This document shows, piece after piece, positions 50,601 to 59,660 of a stretch of 64,000 bases of DNA. Numbering within the stretch: position 1 is the first letter of the stretch; every line of letters starts with the position of its first letter. Below the pieces are notes generated by a model, which was not told the origin of the DNA, did no database searches, and saw nothing but the letters and a program-made list of their open reading frames with translations. The DNA comes from Psococerastis gibbosa (Eukaryota > Arthropoda > Insecta > Psocodea > Psocidae), in NCBI GenBank assembly GCA_963971405.1, contig OZ020486.1:31767419-31831418 (forward strand). The letters are read 5' to 3'. A program made the position numbers and the translations under genes.

Positions 50601-53600
50601 CATTCAGGTTTACTTCAATTGTTCTCCTTTTTCGAACGTATACAAAACCCAGTAGCGCCACGACAATAAGCGTTTAAAAAGTGCTATTGTATAATACAAA
50701 CGGAATGTCTTACTATTGTACAACGGTAAAGTAGCCTCAGCCCTTTCGTGATTTTCTCCGATTGATTAATACTTAGACAGAAGATAGACAGAACCTCTCC
50801 AACTTTCATCGGTACCAATGTAGTCAATTTATAATTCATCCAAAAGAGAAATTCGTTTAAAAACTTAATACTAAAGGCTCAGAGTCTTCAGAGACAATTA
50901 ATTCATTTGAAGAAATCATGAGGCAATAAGAAACAATGATGAGCAAACTTGCTGACAAGAACAGTTACAATAGTCGTTTCAGTTAAAGATTAGAGAGAAT
51001 TAAGACGAAATTTAGTAGGTTTTATTATCACATCTCTAGAACATGCAATATCAACGTTATCAGGTTAGACTTTTTCACTTAATGACATCTAAAGTCTTGT
51101 GGAAATAGGTCGCTTGGGTGTCTCAAAACCAAGATATTTTGCCATTTTCAGAAAAACTTTCGATGGGAGAGAAATCACATTACTCTTTAATGTTATTCAG
51201 GAGGAAATTTTCTTCTCTTTGGCAAAACGTCAGCAAGTTAAGTACTGATGGGCTAAGTCTTTACTATATCAATTATTTATTTACTTCTTTTGATACCCTT
51301 TTCAAACTGTAATCCCGAGTTGATGTTTATGAAGTCGAAGGGAAGTTGTTTTTTCTTCCACACTGTCCGATCTGGCCTGAATTTTAAATGGGCTATGTAA
51401 AGATTTTGAATGTTAATATAGGTACATACTGTATATAGCACTAAGAATGGATCATTGTTGAATATTGTGATTATGTGGGTAGGCTGAGTTTAAAAAAAAG
51501 AGAGTGTGGTTACATGAACATTCTAAAAACCCAATGTGTTCCACAAGTCAGTATAGTCGGTAGGCAATCACAAGCATAGACCACGGGAGTTTCAGGATTT
51601 GTAGGCCAATTTTAGGGACAAATCATTCAATTATTGAAAAACAAATATTTTAAAAATATTTATAGACTACAGAATATGGGCATTATAAAATAAAAGCAGA
51701 AAAGTCTTTCACAAGTATCATAGTCTACAAGTCACAAATCAACCATTTTACTGTATAATTATGTATATTTTCTGCATAAAAACTAAAGCCGTACACGTAC
51801 TAGTTGATCTACTGTGTATTCTATTGTATTATACCGGTACAAGGTGAATTTAAGTCATTCACGTGCAGGGACCCAACGGTAATTTTACAAGGAATATCAA
51901 CTGGTACCTATGCTACATATACTATATTATATCGAATAACTTAAAACAGACATTTACGTACTGAATTTATTACTGTAGTAGCTGAATTTTACAATGTCGC
52001 GTGCACGTAACTTTTGAAAGTTCGGTATCGAGAAGGCTCTTTTCTGCTCAGCATAATTGAAGCAATTTCATTAGCAACTTTCTGTTCTGTTTCGGATTTC
52101 AACTTAGTCTCTTTTGCATGAATAAGTGAGTATGAATGACACTTGCAAAGAAAGTTCGCCTTCCCTTGCAAATTTGCACATCCGACTAGCGACGTAACCG
52201 GGTTTGCCCTATAGGCTCTTCCATCTTTGTAACTCAAGGGTGGATCCAGCGGAAAATTTAGGTGGGGGGGGGGGGGGTCACACGTTGTTTGTAAGTTTTA
52301 GGCGGGGTTTCCACATACGTCAATGGTCAATGGTAAATGTGTTATTTACGTTCTAGCAGACATTAAAGACATACTAAAAATGTCTGCTACCACGTCAAAA
52401 CCATATTTACCATTGACCAGCATTGACGTATGTGGAAACTCCACCTAAAGGGAAATTTTGTTGTTGTTGAAAAGTTGAGTTTTATTATTATTATTTTTAC
52501 GAGGTATCTTATGAATTTACTCATTGACAGTATAGGTGCTCACAAATCCCATAGTAACGTGGAAAACTCAAGTCACAATGTCAATTAAAAAGTTAAATTT
52601 AGGTTAATTGAAATTATATCTTTATCGAAATACCAAAAGGCGGATAATAAGACTATAAAGTCTTGTTTGCATGTTAACCCAAAAATATATATTGTAATAT
52701 TAATAAGTACGGTACTTAAAATTAAATCGAGAAGAAAAAAACGGGGGGGGGGGGAGGGAAGAGGGAGAAAAGGATAAAGTACTCGTATTTAAGCAAATTT
52801 GTTTTGTATTTTTGTATATTTTTTTATCCTTTACCTTATTATTAGACCATTTTATAATACTAGTACTATATACATATATTACTAGTATATGGCCGTTTAC
52901 GCATACACAATTTTTCAGGGACGACAACAATAGTTAATGGAAAATTCAACGGTTTAAAAGAAAACAAACAAAAAATCACAAATGAAGTAAATTCGCTGTT
53001 GGAATTGCCGCCTTATATACCTTTCATCAATATACGAGGGAAATCACTGTTAAGTATCTAATTGATTTAAGAAATCTTAAATCTTAAATTAAGATTTCTT
53101 AAATCAATTAAATACCGAAAACGACATTACGTCGTTACAACCCCATTAAGGGTCTTCATCTAAGGACCGGCAGAAGATCCTCTCTTTTGACAATTGCGTT
53201 TTTAATGCTGTGATCAGCAACATGCCCACCTGCAGCGTTTTCCCTCAGAAATTAGGGTAAGGTACCCGTTAGAGTTGGGTTTATCGGTGGAAAATTGCCA
53301 GCTGAACTATTTCGAACCTTACAATCTAGGTTAGGTCACACGACGTTGAACTTTAAAACAGTTTTAAAAAAGTTTTAAAGTTCAACGTCTCAGTTACTGC
53401 CCTTGATTTTCTGCAATTTCATGATTATGCAATCTTGCACCCTCGTCTTTTGCTGCAATTACGTCATCACTTTTGGAACTATTGGGAGATTTATGAATGA
53501 AAGCAGCCTTTTTGGCACTCTATAGGGTGTCGTGCATCCCGTGGCTGGAGACCGTTATCAATATGGCTGCTAGTGTAGCCTGCACAAGATAAGTACGCAA

Positions 53601-56600
53601 TTTGGCGGGGAAAATGGCCTGCACACGCTAAGTACAGAGTTTTTGACCGGGTCCGGGTAGCCACTCTGCTATGCTGCAATATTTTTTGCGTTGGTACTTA
53701 TCTCTGATAGTTCCCTCATGGTTAACGGGTGCCTCGTAAGGCGTATTATGGCTCCCGCCGCTCCAGTTAATATATTTCTATGGTGCCGTGTCACAGGCAC
53801 AGCGCGTTATTACATTAGGTATCATAGAATTACGAAATTACCGGCGCAGTAACAGCAGTAGTAGTAGTGTTCGTCGGGTTAATAACGACTTAGGCCTCAA
53901 ATTTGGGCCCATAGAGCGACCCCGACTTGACTGTCCTATGCCAGCCCATAGGACAGTGGACCTCCTGATTATAGTGGATTCCGAACCACTTGGGAAACAC
54001 AGTGAAGTCACACGGTTAGTTCGGAGGTGACCAGGACAAGTCCTCCATGTTTCCCTACCGGCACTGTGCACATGGCCAAGTTGTCTGCAGCTTTGGACCT
54101 GCTCTGGTCCGCTGGACTCAACTTGGTATGGCGGCCGGCTTAACAGAAACAGCAATGCAGCAGTTGATTGAAACATGGCAGGTTCCTAGTCTAGAATGTT
54201 TGGGGTGTCGACCTCGACTAACAAATATGCGGACGTGAGGTTGCTTCAGTGAGGGGGAGGGGATTCGGCGGCTAAGAATTTTTATTCAGATTGGTTCTCT
54301 AAGCGGGTGGCGAACGTGCTGAGAATTCTCCAACGTTAGTTTGTTGACTCACAGTTCATTTACGTGCTCCAAATCCGATTTCTTCCCCTTCTTTCCATCA
54401 GGTCCCCCGGTGTGATAAACTTTCCACGCATAGGCATAGTTAAATAATTTCAAAGCCTCAGCCAAATTGGCCACTGATTTTTGGAAATTCGTCAGCAATG
54501 TGGGTGACTTAAATAAATACTAGTACGAAGTTTAATCTTCAATTAGGAAGACTCGTCCAATTTAAGAAGACTCAAAATGTCCAGGTATCGCAGTTTCATG
54601 TTAGTTTTATTGTGCGGCAGATTTGCCACAGATGTACTCATTAGTAACTTTAGTAACACAAGAAAATTAAAGTGAAAGTGCAACTGATCCAGCACTGTGG
54701 GTCAAATTTCAAATTAGTTTGTATAAAATTTGGTTAAAAACAATTACTTTTAGAAATGAGTAAACTGGTGATTGAAAGTTTATAAAATATTGCATTTTCA
54801 CAGACACAAACCAAATAAAAGAATTTACTATTGTAGTACATACAACTATAAAAAGAAGGGGTTAAGATACGATACGAAGAGTTGGGCCACCCATTCAAAT
54901 GCGATAGGATTTTCCGTGTACCTACCATATATTATTCTGCCATTGTAGTTTCATTTCGATTCCCTCAATCTCGTTACTTTTATTTCACTAGTTGATAGAA
55001 CTATCCGGCCGATTAATAAATTTGTTAAATTTATTTAAGATTGGAAAGTTACTGCAACTGACACTATACTACAAGTATAGCTCTCACATTTCATGATAGA
55101 CGAGAAAGAAGAATGCTGGTAAAAAAACATAAATAGAAAGATGAGTAGAGAGCAAAATGAATACTGAATTACTTAGAATTCTTGACAAGAAAAAATAACG
55201 AAATCCCAAGTCTTATTAGGGCATCTACAGGTCTCAAATTTATAATTATAAAACTTTAACTTTCTTCGATAATTATCGCTTAGATAATGGAAATTCGACT
55301 CAAATGGCTTTTGGTAGGAACTGGAAATGAAAAGCTGCCGATTCCGTTTTAGAAATGTCTTCATCTGAAAGAAAATCATTTGATGAGCCTTTTATGTGGT
55401 AATTAATTTTAGAAGGCAGTTTCTTTCAAAGTTACATTGTAGATTTTCCTGGGGCGTTCTTCAGAGACCGGTTTAGAGCTTTGCAATCGACTGAAAAGAA
55501 GTCAAGAAAACTAGGAATAGGAAGTAAAGATTGAATAGAAAATATGACACAACAAAGGGATGGGCAACAAAGTCGCGGTTGGTTTGGTGTGACTTGCAGG
55601 CTATTTCTAAGTATTGCGAAGTTGGTAAGCGACACTAAGAGAATAGAAGAAGAAGAAAAAGAAAAAGAAGTAGAAGAAGAAGTAGAAAAAAGATCTAATA
55701 ATAATAAATGCAATTGAACTGATTGAGGTATCAAAAAACGCCTATTAAGACAGAGTCACCGCCTGTAAAATACCGTAAAACGGGGCGAAATGAATCAGTT
55801 TTGACGGCATTCTAAACATTTAAGGTTTTTAAAATACCGACTTTACTCGCTGACTCACAGAGAACAAAGCTTAATCATTCATTAACTTAGTCCTGTTAGA
55901 AATTAGACGTTATCAATAATAACAAATAGTTTATGACCCAGTGAAGGTTGATGATTAAAATCGCTGTCTGATTCTCTCCAGCCTGCCCTGGGGTGCAGGG
56001 AATCTATATATTTTTGCACTGAATTCCCAACCTATCAAAATTAAAACGTTTCCGCATACACAGACTTAGCTGCCTGCGCAGCAAATAATAGGCTACTCTG
56101 CTGACTTAATTAATTCTATCTTACGTTTTGTCTATTTCTTCACTTCTACTCCAGTTTATCACCGCTATTAATGCTAATGAAATGTTATGACATCAAAATA
56201 AATAGTAAAATCATTAACTTCGAACTAAAAAAACATATTTTTGGGCTACTCAGTAATGAACGATATTTTTTCAGTTCGAAACAGCCACGCCGCATATCAT
56301 TGACCATTACCTTTTCAACCACATAGCAGCATAGCAGGGCTAACCTCCTGATCATCCGTTATGCCTGGAAAACCTACATTTTGCTCTCTTCCTCTTCCTT
56401 AGGATATTTACCATAAGAGCATCGTCACGGACATCAGTAACAATCCCCAAATAATATCGGTTATCATCGTTAGTTTTTAAATTAACAATAAAATAGTACT
56501 GAAAATGAATTATGATAATTATTATGATAATTATGGGTGACATAAGCCTGATTCATTTCGCCCCATGGGGTGACGTCACTCAATTTAACACCTAAAACAT

Positions 56601-59224
56601 GCTTGAAGGTAGAAATCATCGATAGAAAGGTTTCGCAGAAAAATTATTTTTTAGTCATTTCGCAGAAAAATTATTTTTGTCATTTTTCATTAAAATTTAG
56701 TTATTTTTTTTTACCCCAGAAGCAAACTGTCAAGGGGCAAGCGACCCCCCGCATTTTGTCAATATTAATAACGACTACAACATATGTGAATTTAAAAGAA
56801 ATCGTTGGAGCCGTTTTGGAGAAATAATTTTTTTTAGACTTTTTTTTGGAGTTTTTTGAGAATAAAACCCCCCCAAATAAAAAAAAAGGCCAAATTTCAT
56901 CAAAATCGACTGAGTAGTTTGCCCGGAAATCGATGAACCGACAGACAGATAGACATACAGACAGACAGATAGAGCGAAAGACAGAGCGACAGACAGACAT
57001 TTTGTAAAAACCACTTTTTTGGGTTCCTGGGACCTCAAAACGTGTAAATCCGTTGAAATCTCGGAATCGAAAATTTCGACCATCACAAAGCTTTCCTTAT
57101 ACTACGTATAAATTGGAAAGCAAAAATTGGTAGCAGTAAAAACCAAACAGTAACAAAATGCGAACAAAACGACATGAAATATTGTCACAACTTTGCAAAC
57201 GCGACAAATTTTAAAAAATGCACGCGTGATTCGCTTCGCCCCATCCGATTCGCTTCGCCCCGTTTTACTGTAAATCTTAATAATTTTTAATGCTCATGTT
57301 TAACCAAATTCAGCGGTTTTAAAACCATTGTGTAGGACTGTAGGCAACACAGTTTTCCTAAAAACTCTAGCATTTGAGAACTTCATTTAATGAACGAGGC
57401 TTATTAAATCATTCTTGAGGGTGCGTCCGCACTATGCATTAGGAAATGTATTGAATTACAACAAAACCGCTATTTCGGTACTGCCACATTGTGGGACTCT
57501 AAAAAGCCACAATGCAATGGGCTAGGGAGCAAGAATTACGAGAACCACGAACCTCTGTGAAAGCAAAGCCGAAATGCAGCATTCTGCACTCGACAGCATT
57601 TTGTCGTTATGCAATGAGTTATGCAAATTATTAACCTTATTACTGTAAGAAAGAAGAAATAACGAAACACGTCATTTCATACTATATAGTGTAACTATAT
57701 GCCTATAGTGTATGGGACGGCCGGACTCAACAATACACACAATACACGAATACTCTTTCTACATACTAGTGGAGGTGAATTTAATGACCTTTTACTATCG
57801 ATGTGACCTACATCTAAATTATGGGATATAATGTAAGCATAGGAGGCAATACGTGCCTCCGCATATGTGTCTAAGATCACCATCCTCGTGAATTACTTGT
57901 CAATGCGTACACGTCACGTAACTCAATATTGACGGTTGCTTACCAGTACTTTATTGTAAATAAACCAAGCACGCCCCATACACCACAAGCAGCTAGTGTA
58001 TTACTTTTTGTTTATTTTTATTAATAACGTGCATTTGAGAATTCATGCACGACAACATCGGAGAACTGGTGGTGGATCCTCTCTCTTGGATCCTCTGCAA
58101 CATGCTGAGAAGCCGCGTTTTCCCCTACTAGTCACGGTAAGGCACCCATTAGGGTTGGGTGGACCCAGGTGAGCGGAAAATGTTTCCTTTATATATTGAC
58201 TTTTTTGTTCGATTACTAAGCCAACCTAGCGGAGTTAAGAAGGACTATAGAGTCCTCTCTTTCACTCAACTAGGAAGGCCCGGGACCGCCTGCTTTACAT
58301 GCCCTCCGAAGCATGGCCAGAAAATGTAGCAAGTGTGGGACTCGAACCAGCAACTTTTCAGGCGAAAGTCGGAGTCTGTACCTCTACTCTACATATCATG
58401 TCCTTTCATGTTAAGTCTCGCACCGCGACCTTCCTTTTCACAGTACCAACTGGGTTATTCCTGCCAAACATTAATACAAATAAAAACTACGGTACCCCAA
58501 TGCTCTCTTTGTGAATTATTTACAAGAAGAAGAGCCACTGCTGTATCTTTAAATTGTTTTATTTTTTTAATATTTTTTTTTTTTTAAATTAATCGCATAC
58601 AAACAATTTAATGAATGTATCCGATTAACCTCTTCAGTCGCCTCTGTAGGTTAGTACCCGTGTTGAGTTACGACACGTCTTCGATCGCATGGCGTGTAAA
58701 GACTCGCACAAGTGCAAGCAAGTTACCACCTGGCCATCGAAGTCGATAATTGTAGGCTTTAGAATCTGGGGGCAACAGATGCTGCAAACAAATTCTTTTG
58801 TAACGCTGAATACACTACATCTTTAATATCTTAACGGGATTCCAACCCGAGACGGCAGCGACTGCGTTAACAGTTAACTTCACAGCAGCACTTTCGAAAG
58901 AGAAAATTGTAAATTTTACACATGGAAAGTCCTTGGGACCCAATAATAATAATAAAATGCACAAGAAGGAAGACAAAAAAAAATCCAGCAACGAGAAACT
59001 GATTAATTTACTTTTTGCATGATTTTTTTTTTATAGTACATGTAGTCGGTTTATTTCATAACAATTTGCGATGTTTAACTTACCTTCAACGAACAAGAAA
59101 AAGCCCTTCGAGTTCTTCTGCAGAATGTGAAGCGCAACCCGAGTCATCTCGGTGAGGGACGGGTCCCCGGTGGGGCCGGTGTTCCTGTCTGTCTCGAAGT
59201 CCATATGCGAGTAAGCAAAAAGTC
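44298..59224 (-). CDS. Alkaline phosphatase, last four coding exons (5' exons missing)
   Basis: This is a metal-dependent phosphomonoesterase (two zinc, one magnesium), in insects usually a GPI-anchored gut or tubule membrane enzyme. Exons 59224-59084, 45851-45657, 45163-44955 and 44639-44298 join in consistent phases. They read GLFAYSHMDF..SLTEMTRVALHIL..GFFLFVE then GGRIDHAHHFNNAYRALDDT, TLIVLTADHSHVMTMGG, GSAVPRQWATHGGEDVPVYA and SYIPHAIAYAACLG. The metal ligands in RIDHAHH, TADHSH and THGGEDV are all present. The C-terminus is Ser/Thr/Gly-rich, with a hydrophobic LTSIPLFPVFYW stretch that could be a GPI signal but ends in a charged tail. The N-terminal half with the catalytic serine is not in the part I can identify. 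One intron spans 13.2 kb and carries the BEL-derived array. Confidence 0.93.
44955..45163 (-). CDS. Alkaline phosphatase exon (THGGEDV region)
   Basis: Encodes TDGKVSDVDGLPYSTLLYGN and HGSAVPRQWATHGGEDVPVY, including the C-terminal zinc-ligand histidine. Acceptor TTTTTAG, donor CAG|GTTAGT. Confidence 0.94.
45657..45851 (-). CDS. Alkaline phosphatase exon (metal-binding core)
   Basis: Encodes GRIDHAHHFNNAYRALDDTL and VLTADHSHVMTMGGLATLRG, providing zinc ligands. Joins the preceding exon as E-G-G-R across the 13.2-kb intron, and the next as L-G-T-D. Confidence 0.95.
45997..46126. mobile_element. Short foldback MITE (family F relative), divergent copy
   Basis: Begins 'aggcgcttattccaccgacg' and ends in an imperfect complement ('ggtggaaaaaccgcca'). 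It carries 'acgtggtagcagacattaaa' once. It lies in the large alkaline phosphatase intron, 145 bp upstream (in gene sense) of the exon at 45657-45851. Confidence 0.7.
46245..46428. mobile_element. hAT-type MITE candidate
   Basis: The ends CAGGGACGGATCC and the complement of 'tctgaaaccgtccctg' share CAGGGACGG. A C-run lies near each end. No convincing 8-bp duplication was found (4 of 8). Confidence 0.6.
46853..46992. repeat. Foldback hairpin
   Basis: 'acttaatagtcattagaggc' on the left is repeated as its near-complement 'gcctctaatgactattaaca' on the right, separated by about 55 bp. Arms are about 35-40 bp. Confidence 0.75.
47189..47449. mobile_element. hAT-type MITE
   Basis: Terminal repeats CAGGCACGGATCTA and (complement) CAGGCGCGGATCTA. 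The flanks ACGGAACC (47181-47188) and ATGGAACC (47450-47457) agree 7 of 8. A G-run follows the left end. Non-coding. Confidence 0.8.
48090..48231 (-). repeat. BEL-derived LTR A (3' LTR in minus sense)
   Basis: 142 bp. Differs from the middle LTR at one visible position ('caaggctcac' against 'caaggttcac'). Confidence 0.88.
48120..49280 (-). CDS. BEL-derived Gag-like protein with Asp-rich tract, array unit 1
   Basis: 386 residues from ATG 49280. It begins with a BEL Gag-like N-terminus (MDGTASLNLNCLRKKRGALR, then NLKLPKIELIKFDEK), jumps directly to a zinc-knuckle-like stretch (CTELNHKANDC, CRGCSGRHGTIMC), then has about 110 residues of mostly Asp with Ile/Leu, encoded by (atc)n-type repeats. 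It then resumes with TPVTSRGRV like the end of BEL Pol. The frame runs through the purine tract into the LTR, where it stops. The central Gag, protease, RT, RNase H and integrase are missing, so it needs a helper element. Function of the acidic tract is unknown. Confidence 0.8.
   Translation of the reverse strand: MDGTASLNLNCLRKKRGALRMLITKAIRDADLAYDDEKWEEFRIKTYTIAMRGKELVKLDENIVNLLVSDELVTEDDICSENESANDCQEKIMSCCSREVNLTGLCKVNLSAQLSEGKCNLKLPKIELIKFDEKLILMKKRASLFCTELNHKANDCVAQVSCRGCSGRHGTIMCSGQGRQTDDDGIYLDEDNDDDIDHDDDLDDDDIDLDDDDIDLDDDDLDKDDDIDLNDDDIDLDDDDLDKDDDDIDLDDDDDDLDKDDDNDLEDGDDDLDEDDDIDFDDDDDLDDDGDLDEEDEKKTENIPQPEDESIQKEEVMPDPRTPVTSRGRVFCLVADYVKAEKRYLLWWEDVVALLGFVYVRKKKTIEVNLNVLKLSLTFRFNKEKL
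49307..49448 (-). repeat. BEL-derived LTR B (shared middle LTR)
   Basis: 142 bp, serving as 3' LTR of one unit and 5' LTR of the other. Confidence 0.88.
49337..50497 (-). CDS. BEL-derived Gag-like protein with Asp-rich tract, array unit 2
   Basis: Identical protein to unit 1, offset by exactly 1,217 bp. The open plus-strand frames opposite the Asp tract (Ser-rich, His-rich, Ile-rich) are shadows of the trinucleotide repeat. Confidence 0.8.
   Translation of the reverse strand: MDGTASLNLNCLRKKRGALRMLITKAIRDADLAYDDEKWEEFRIKTYTIAMRGKELVKLDENIVNLLVSDELVTEDDICSENESANDCQEKIMSCCSREVNLTGLCKVNLSAQLSEGKCNLKLPKIELIKFDEKLILMKKRASLFCTELNHKANDCVAQVSCRGCSGRHGTIMCSGQGRQTDDDGIYLDEDNDDDIDHDDDLDDDDIDLDDDDIDLDDDDLDKDDDIDLNDDDIDLDDDDLDKDDDDIDLDDDDDDLDKDDDNDLEDGDDDLDEDDDIDFDDDDDLDDDGDLDEEDEKKTENIPQPEDESIQKEEVMPDPRTPVTSRGRVFCLVADYVKAEKRYLLWWEDVVALLGFVYVRKKKTIEVNLNVLKLSLTFRFNKEKL
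50524..50665 (-). repeat. BEL-derived LTR C (5' LTR in minus sense)
   Basis: 142 bp. Differs from LTR B at a few bases ('gttctcctttttcg' against 'gttttcttttttcg'). Confidence 0.88.
50666..52299. other. Unassigned intron stretch
   Basis: Nothing recognised except a lone MITE-like end near 52236-52275 ('gggtggatccagcgg' followed by a G-run). Confidence 0.5.
52300..52446. mobile_element. Short foldback MITE (family F relative), copy 2
   Basis: Arms 'aggcggggtttccacatacg' and its complement enclose 'tagcagacattaaagacata'. It is nearly identical to 22195-22338 and lies immediately right of a G-run. Confidence 0.82.
53059..53110. repeat. Perfect 22-bp palindrome, 8-nt loop
   Basis: 'taattgatttaagaaatctt' plus 'aa' pairs exactly with 53089-53110. 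Too long and exact to be chance; possibly a transposon remnant or hairpin. Confidence 0.85.
53342..53389. repeat. Perfect 18-bp palindrome, 12-nt loop
   Basis: 'gacgttgaactttaaaac' (53342-53359) pairs exactly with 53372-53389. Confidence 0.85.
53535..53781 (-). repeat. Dispersed repeat D, copy 2
   Basis: Reverse-orientation partner of the repeat in Rok intron 8. Both copies end at 'ccagccacgggatg' and begin near 'attaactggagcg', which gives useful family boundaries. Confidence 0.7.
53945..54140 (+). repeat. Dispersed repeat E, copy 2
   Basis: Same orientation and order of blocks as 38343-38542. An 'agcagtagtagtagtgtt' microsatellite precedes it and a 'ctagtagtagtatgg' stretch precedes the other copy, so the family probably extends left to about 53840. 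Confidence 0.75.
54141..55770. other. Unassigned intron stretch with (gaa)n microsatellite
   Basis: A purine-rich 'gaagaagaagaaaaagaaaa' tract lies at about 55645-55692. Nothing else recognised. Confidence 0.5.
55771..57271. mobile_element. Inverted-repeat DNA element candidate
   Basis: The ends 'taccgtaaaacggggcgaa' (55771) and the complement of 'cgccccgttttactgta' (ends 57271) agree except at the 'cc/ca' position. A second 'tgattcatttcgcccca' lies at about 56549, in inverse orientation to the left end. The longest repeat C copy is nested inside. No transposase seen; it may be two adjacent related elements. Confidence 0.55.
56590..57125 (-). repeat. Dispersed repeat C, longest copy
   Basis: The most complete copy: a (gaca/gata)n microsatellite at 56938-57000 is flanked by conserved blocks. 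It is nested inside the inverted-repeat element 55771-57271. Class unknown and no coding potential. Confidence 0.65.
57272..58189. other. Unassigned intron stretch
   Basis: Nothing recognised apart from the low-copy similarity of 58070-58175 to 53160-53290. Confidence 0.45.
58190..58400 (-). repeat. tRNA-like SINE family A, copy 3
   Basis: A near full-length reverse copy. In SINE sense it carries 'ggttcgagtcccacac' (B-box), then the same body, ending near 58190. It includes the extra 'ggccttcctagttgagtg' block that is missing from copy 1 but present in copy 2. Confidence 0.8.
58588..58750 (-). repeat. SINE family B, reverse copy
   Basis: A near full-length reverse copy, including the A-box-like head ('atggccaggtggtaac' in its own sense). 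It faces 59495-59660 across alkaline phosphatase exon 59084-59224. Confidence 0.75.
59084..59224 (-). CDS. Alkaline phosphatase exon (MG/HMDFE region)
   Basis: Acceptor ATTTCAG, first codon split (phase 1). Encodes LFAYSHMDFETDRNTGPTGD and NSKGFFLFVE. Donor GAAG|GTAAGT. Flanked on both sides by inverted SINE B copies. Confidence 0.92.
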
Positions 59225-59494
59225 CTGAAATAAAAAAGAATACGTCGGATAGAGGAAACTTCCCATGTAAAAGACTAATACGACAGGTAAACGGAGAATT
59301 GTCGTTCAGCAATCAGTGTGGACCGTGGAGGCTATTTTTTTGAGTCATCGATCCCGATCTATTATTCCGCATTTATTTTTATTTTTGTAATACACACTTT
59401 ATGATCCGTAACAATTCGTTCGGGGTTATTACTAAAAAATCATTGTTGTGAGCTGTTTTAAGTTGGCCGCCACAAGTGACGATGAGCCAGGGCT

Positions 59495-59660
59495 TATCGA
59501 CTTCGATGGCCAGGTGGTAACGTGCTTGCACTTGTGCGAGTCTTTACACCCCATGCGATCGGGGACGTGTAGTAACTCAACACGGGTACTAACCTACAGA
59601 GACGACTGAAGAGGTCAATCGGATACATTCATTAAATTGTTTGTATGCGATTAATCTTTC
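59495..59660 (+). repeat. SINE family B, full copy
   Basis: The head 'cttcgatggccaggtggtaa' resembles a pol III A-box and 'gcgatcggggacg' a degenerate B-box. The tail ends in a 'gcgattaatctttc' stretch followed by an A-rich run. It is the inverted partner of 58588-58750. Confidence 0.75.

Larger units (their letters stand above)
48090..50665 (-). mobile_element. Tandem BEL-derived non-autonomous element (LTR-int-LTR-int-LTR)
   Basis: Three 142-bp LTRs (48090-48231, 49307-49448, 50524-50665; TGTCGTGG...TTAACA on the minus strand) alternate with two near-identical 1,075-bp internal regions, period 1,217 bp. Each internal region has a tRNA-Arg primer site TGGCGACCG just inside the 5' LTR (minus sense) and a purine tract GGTGGGAGGA just before the next LTR. 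Flanks GTAAG (48085-48089) and ATAAG (50666-50670) match 4 of 5, a probable single target duplication for the whole array. Same orientation as the phosphatase gene. Confidence 0.9.
52447..53534. other. Intron stretch with two palindromes
   Basis: A G-run lies at 52743-52753. The palindromes at 53059-53110 and 53342-53389 are listed separately. Bases 53160-53290 resemble 58070-58175 ('ggatcctctct', 'gcgttttccc', 'ggtaaggcacccattagggt'), a further low-copy repeat. Confidence 0.5.
45852..59083 (-). other. 13.2-kb alkaline phosphatase intron, transposon-filled
   Basis: Holds, left to right: a family F hairpin, two hAT-type MITEs, a 140-bp foldback, the tandem BEL-derived array, another family F hairpin, two short perfect palindromes, repeats D and E, an inverted-repeat element, SINE A and SINE B. 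No other gene was recognised. Confidence 0.8.
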
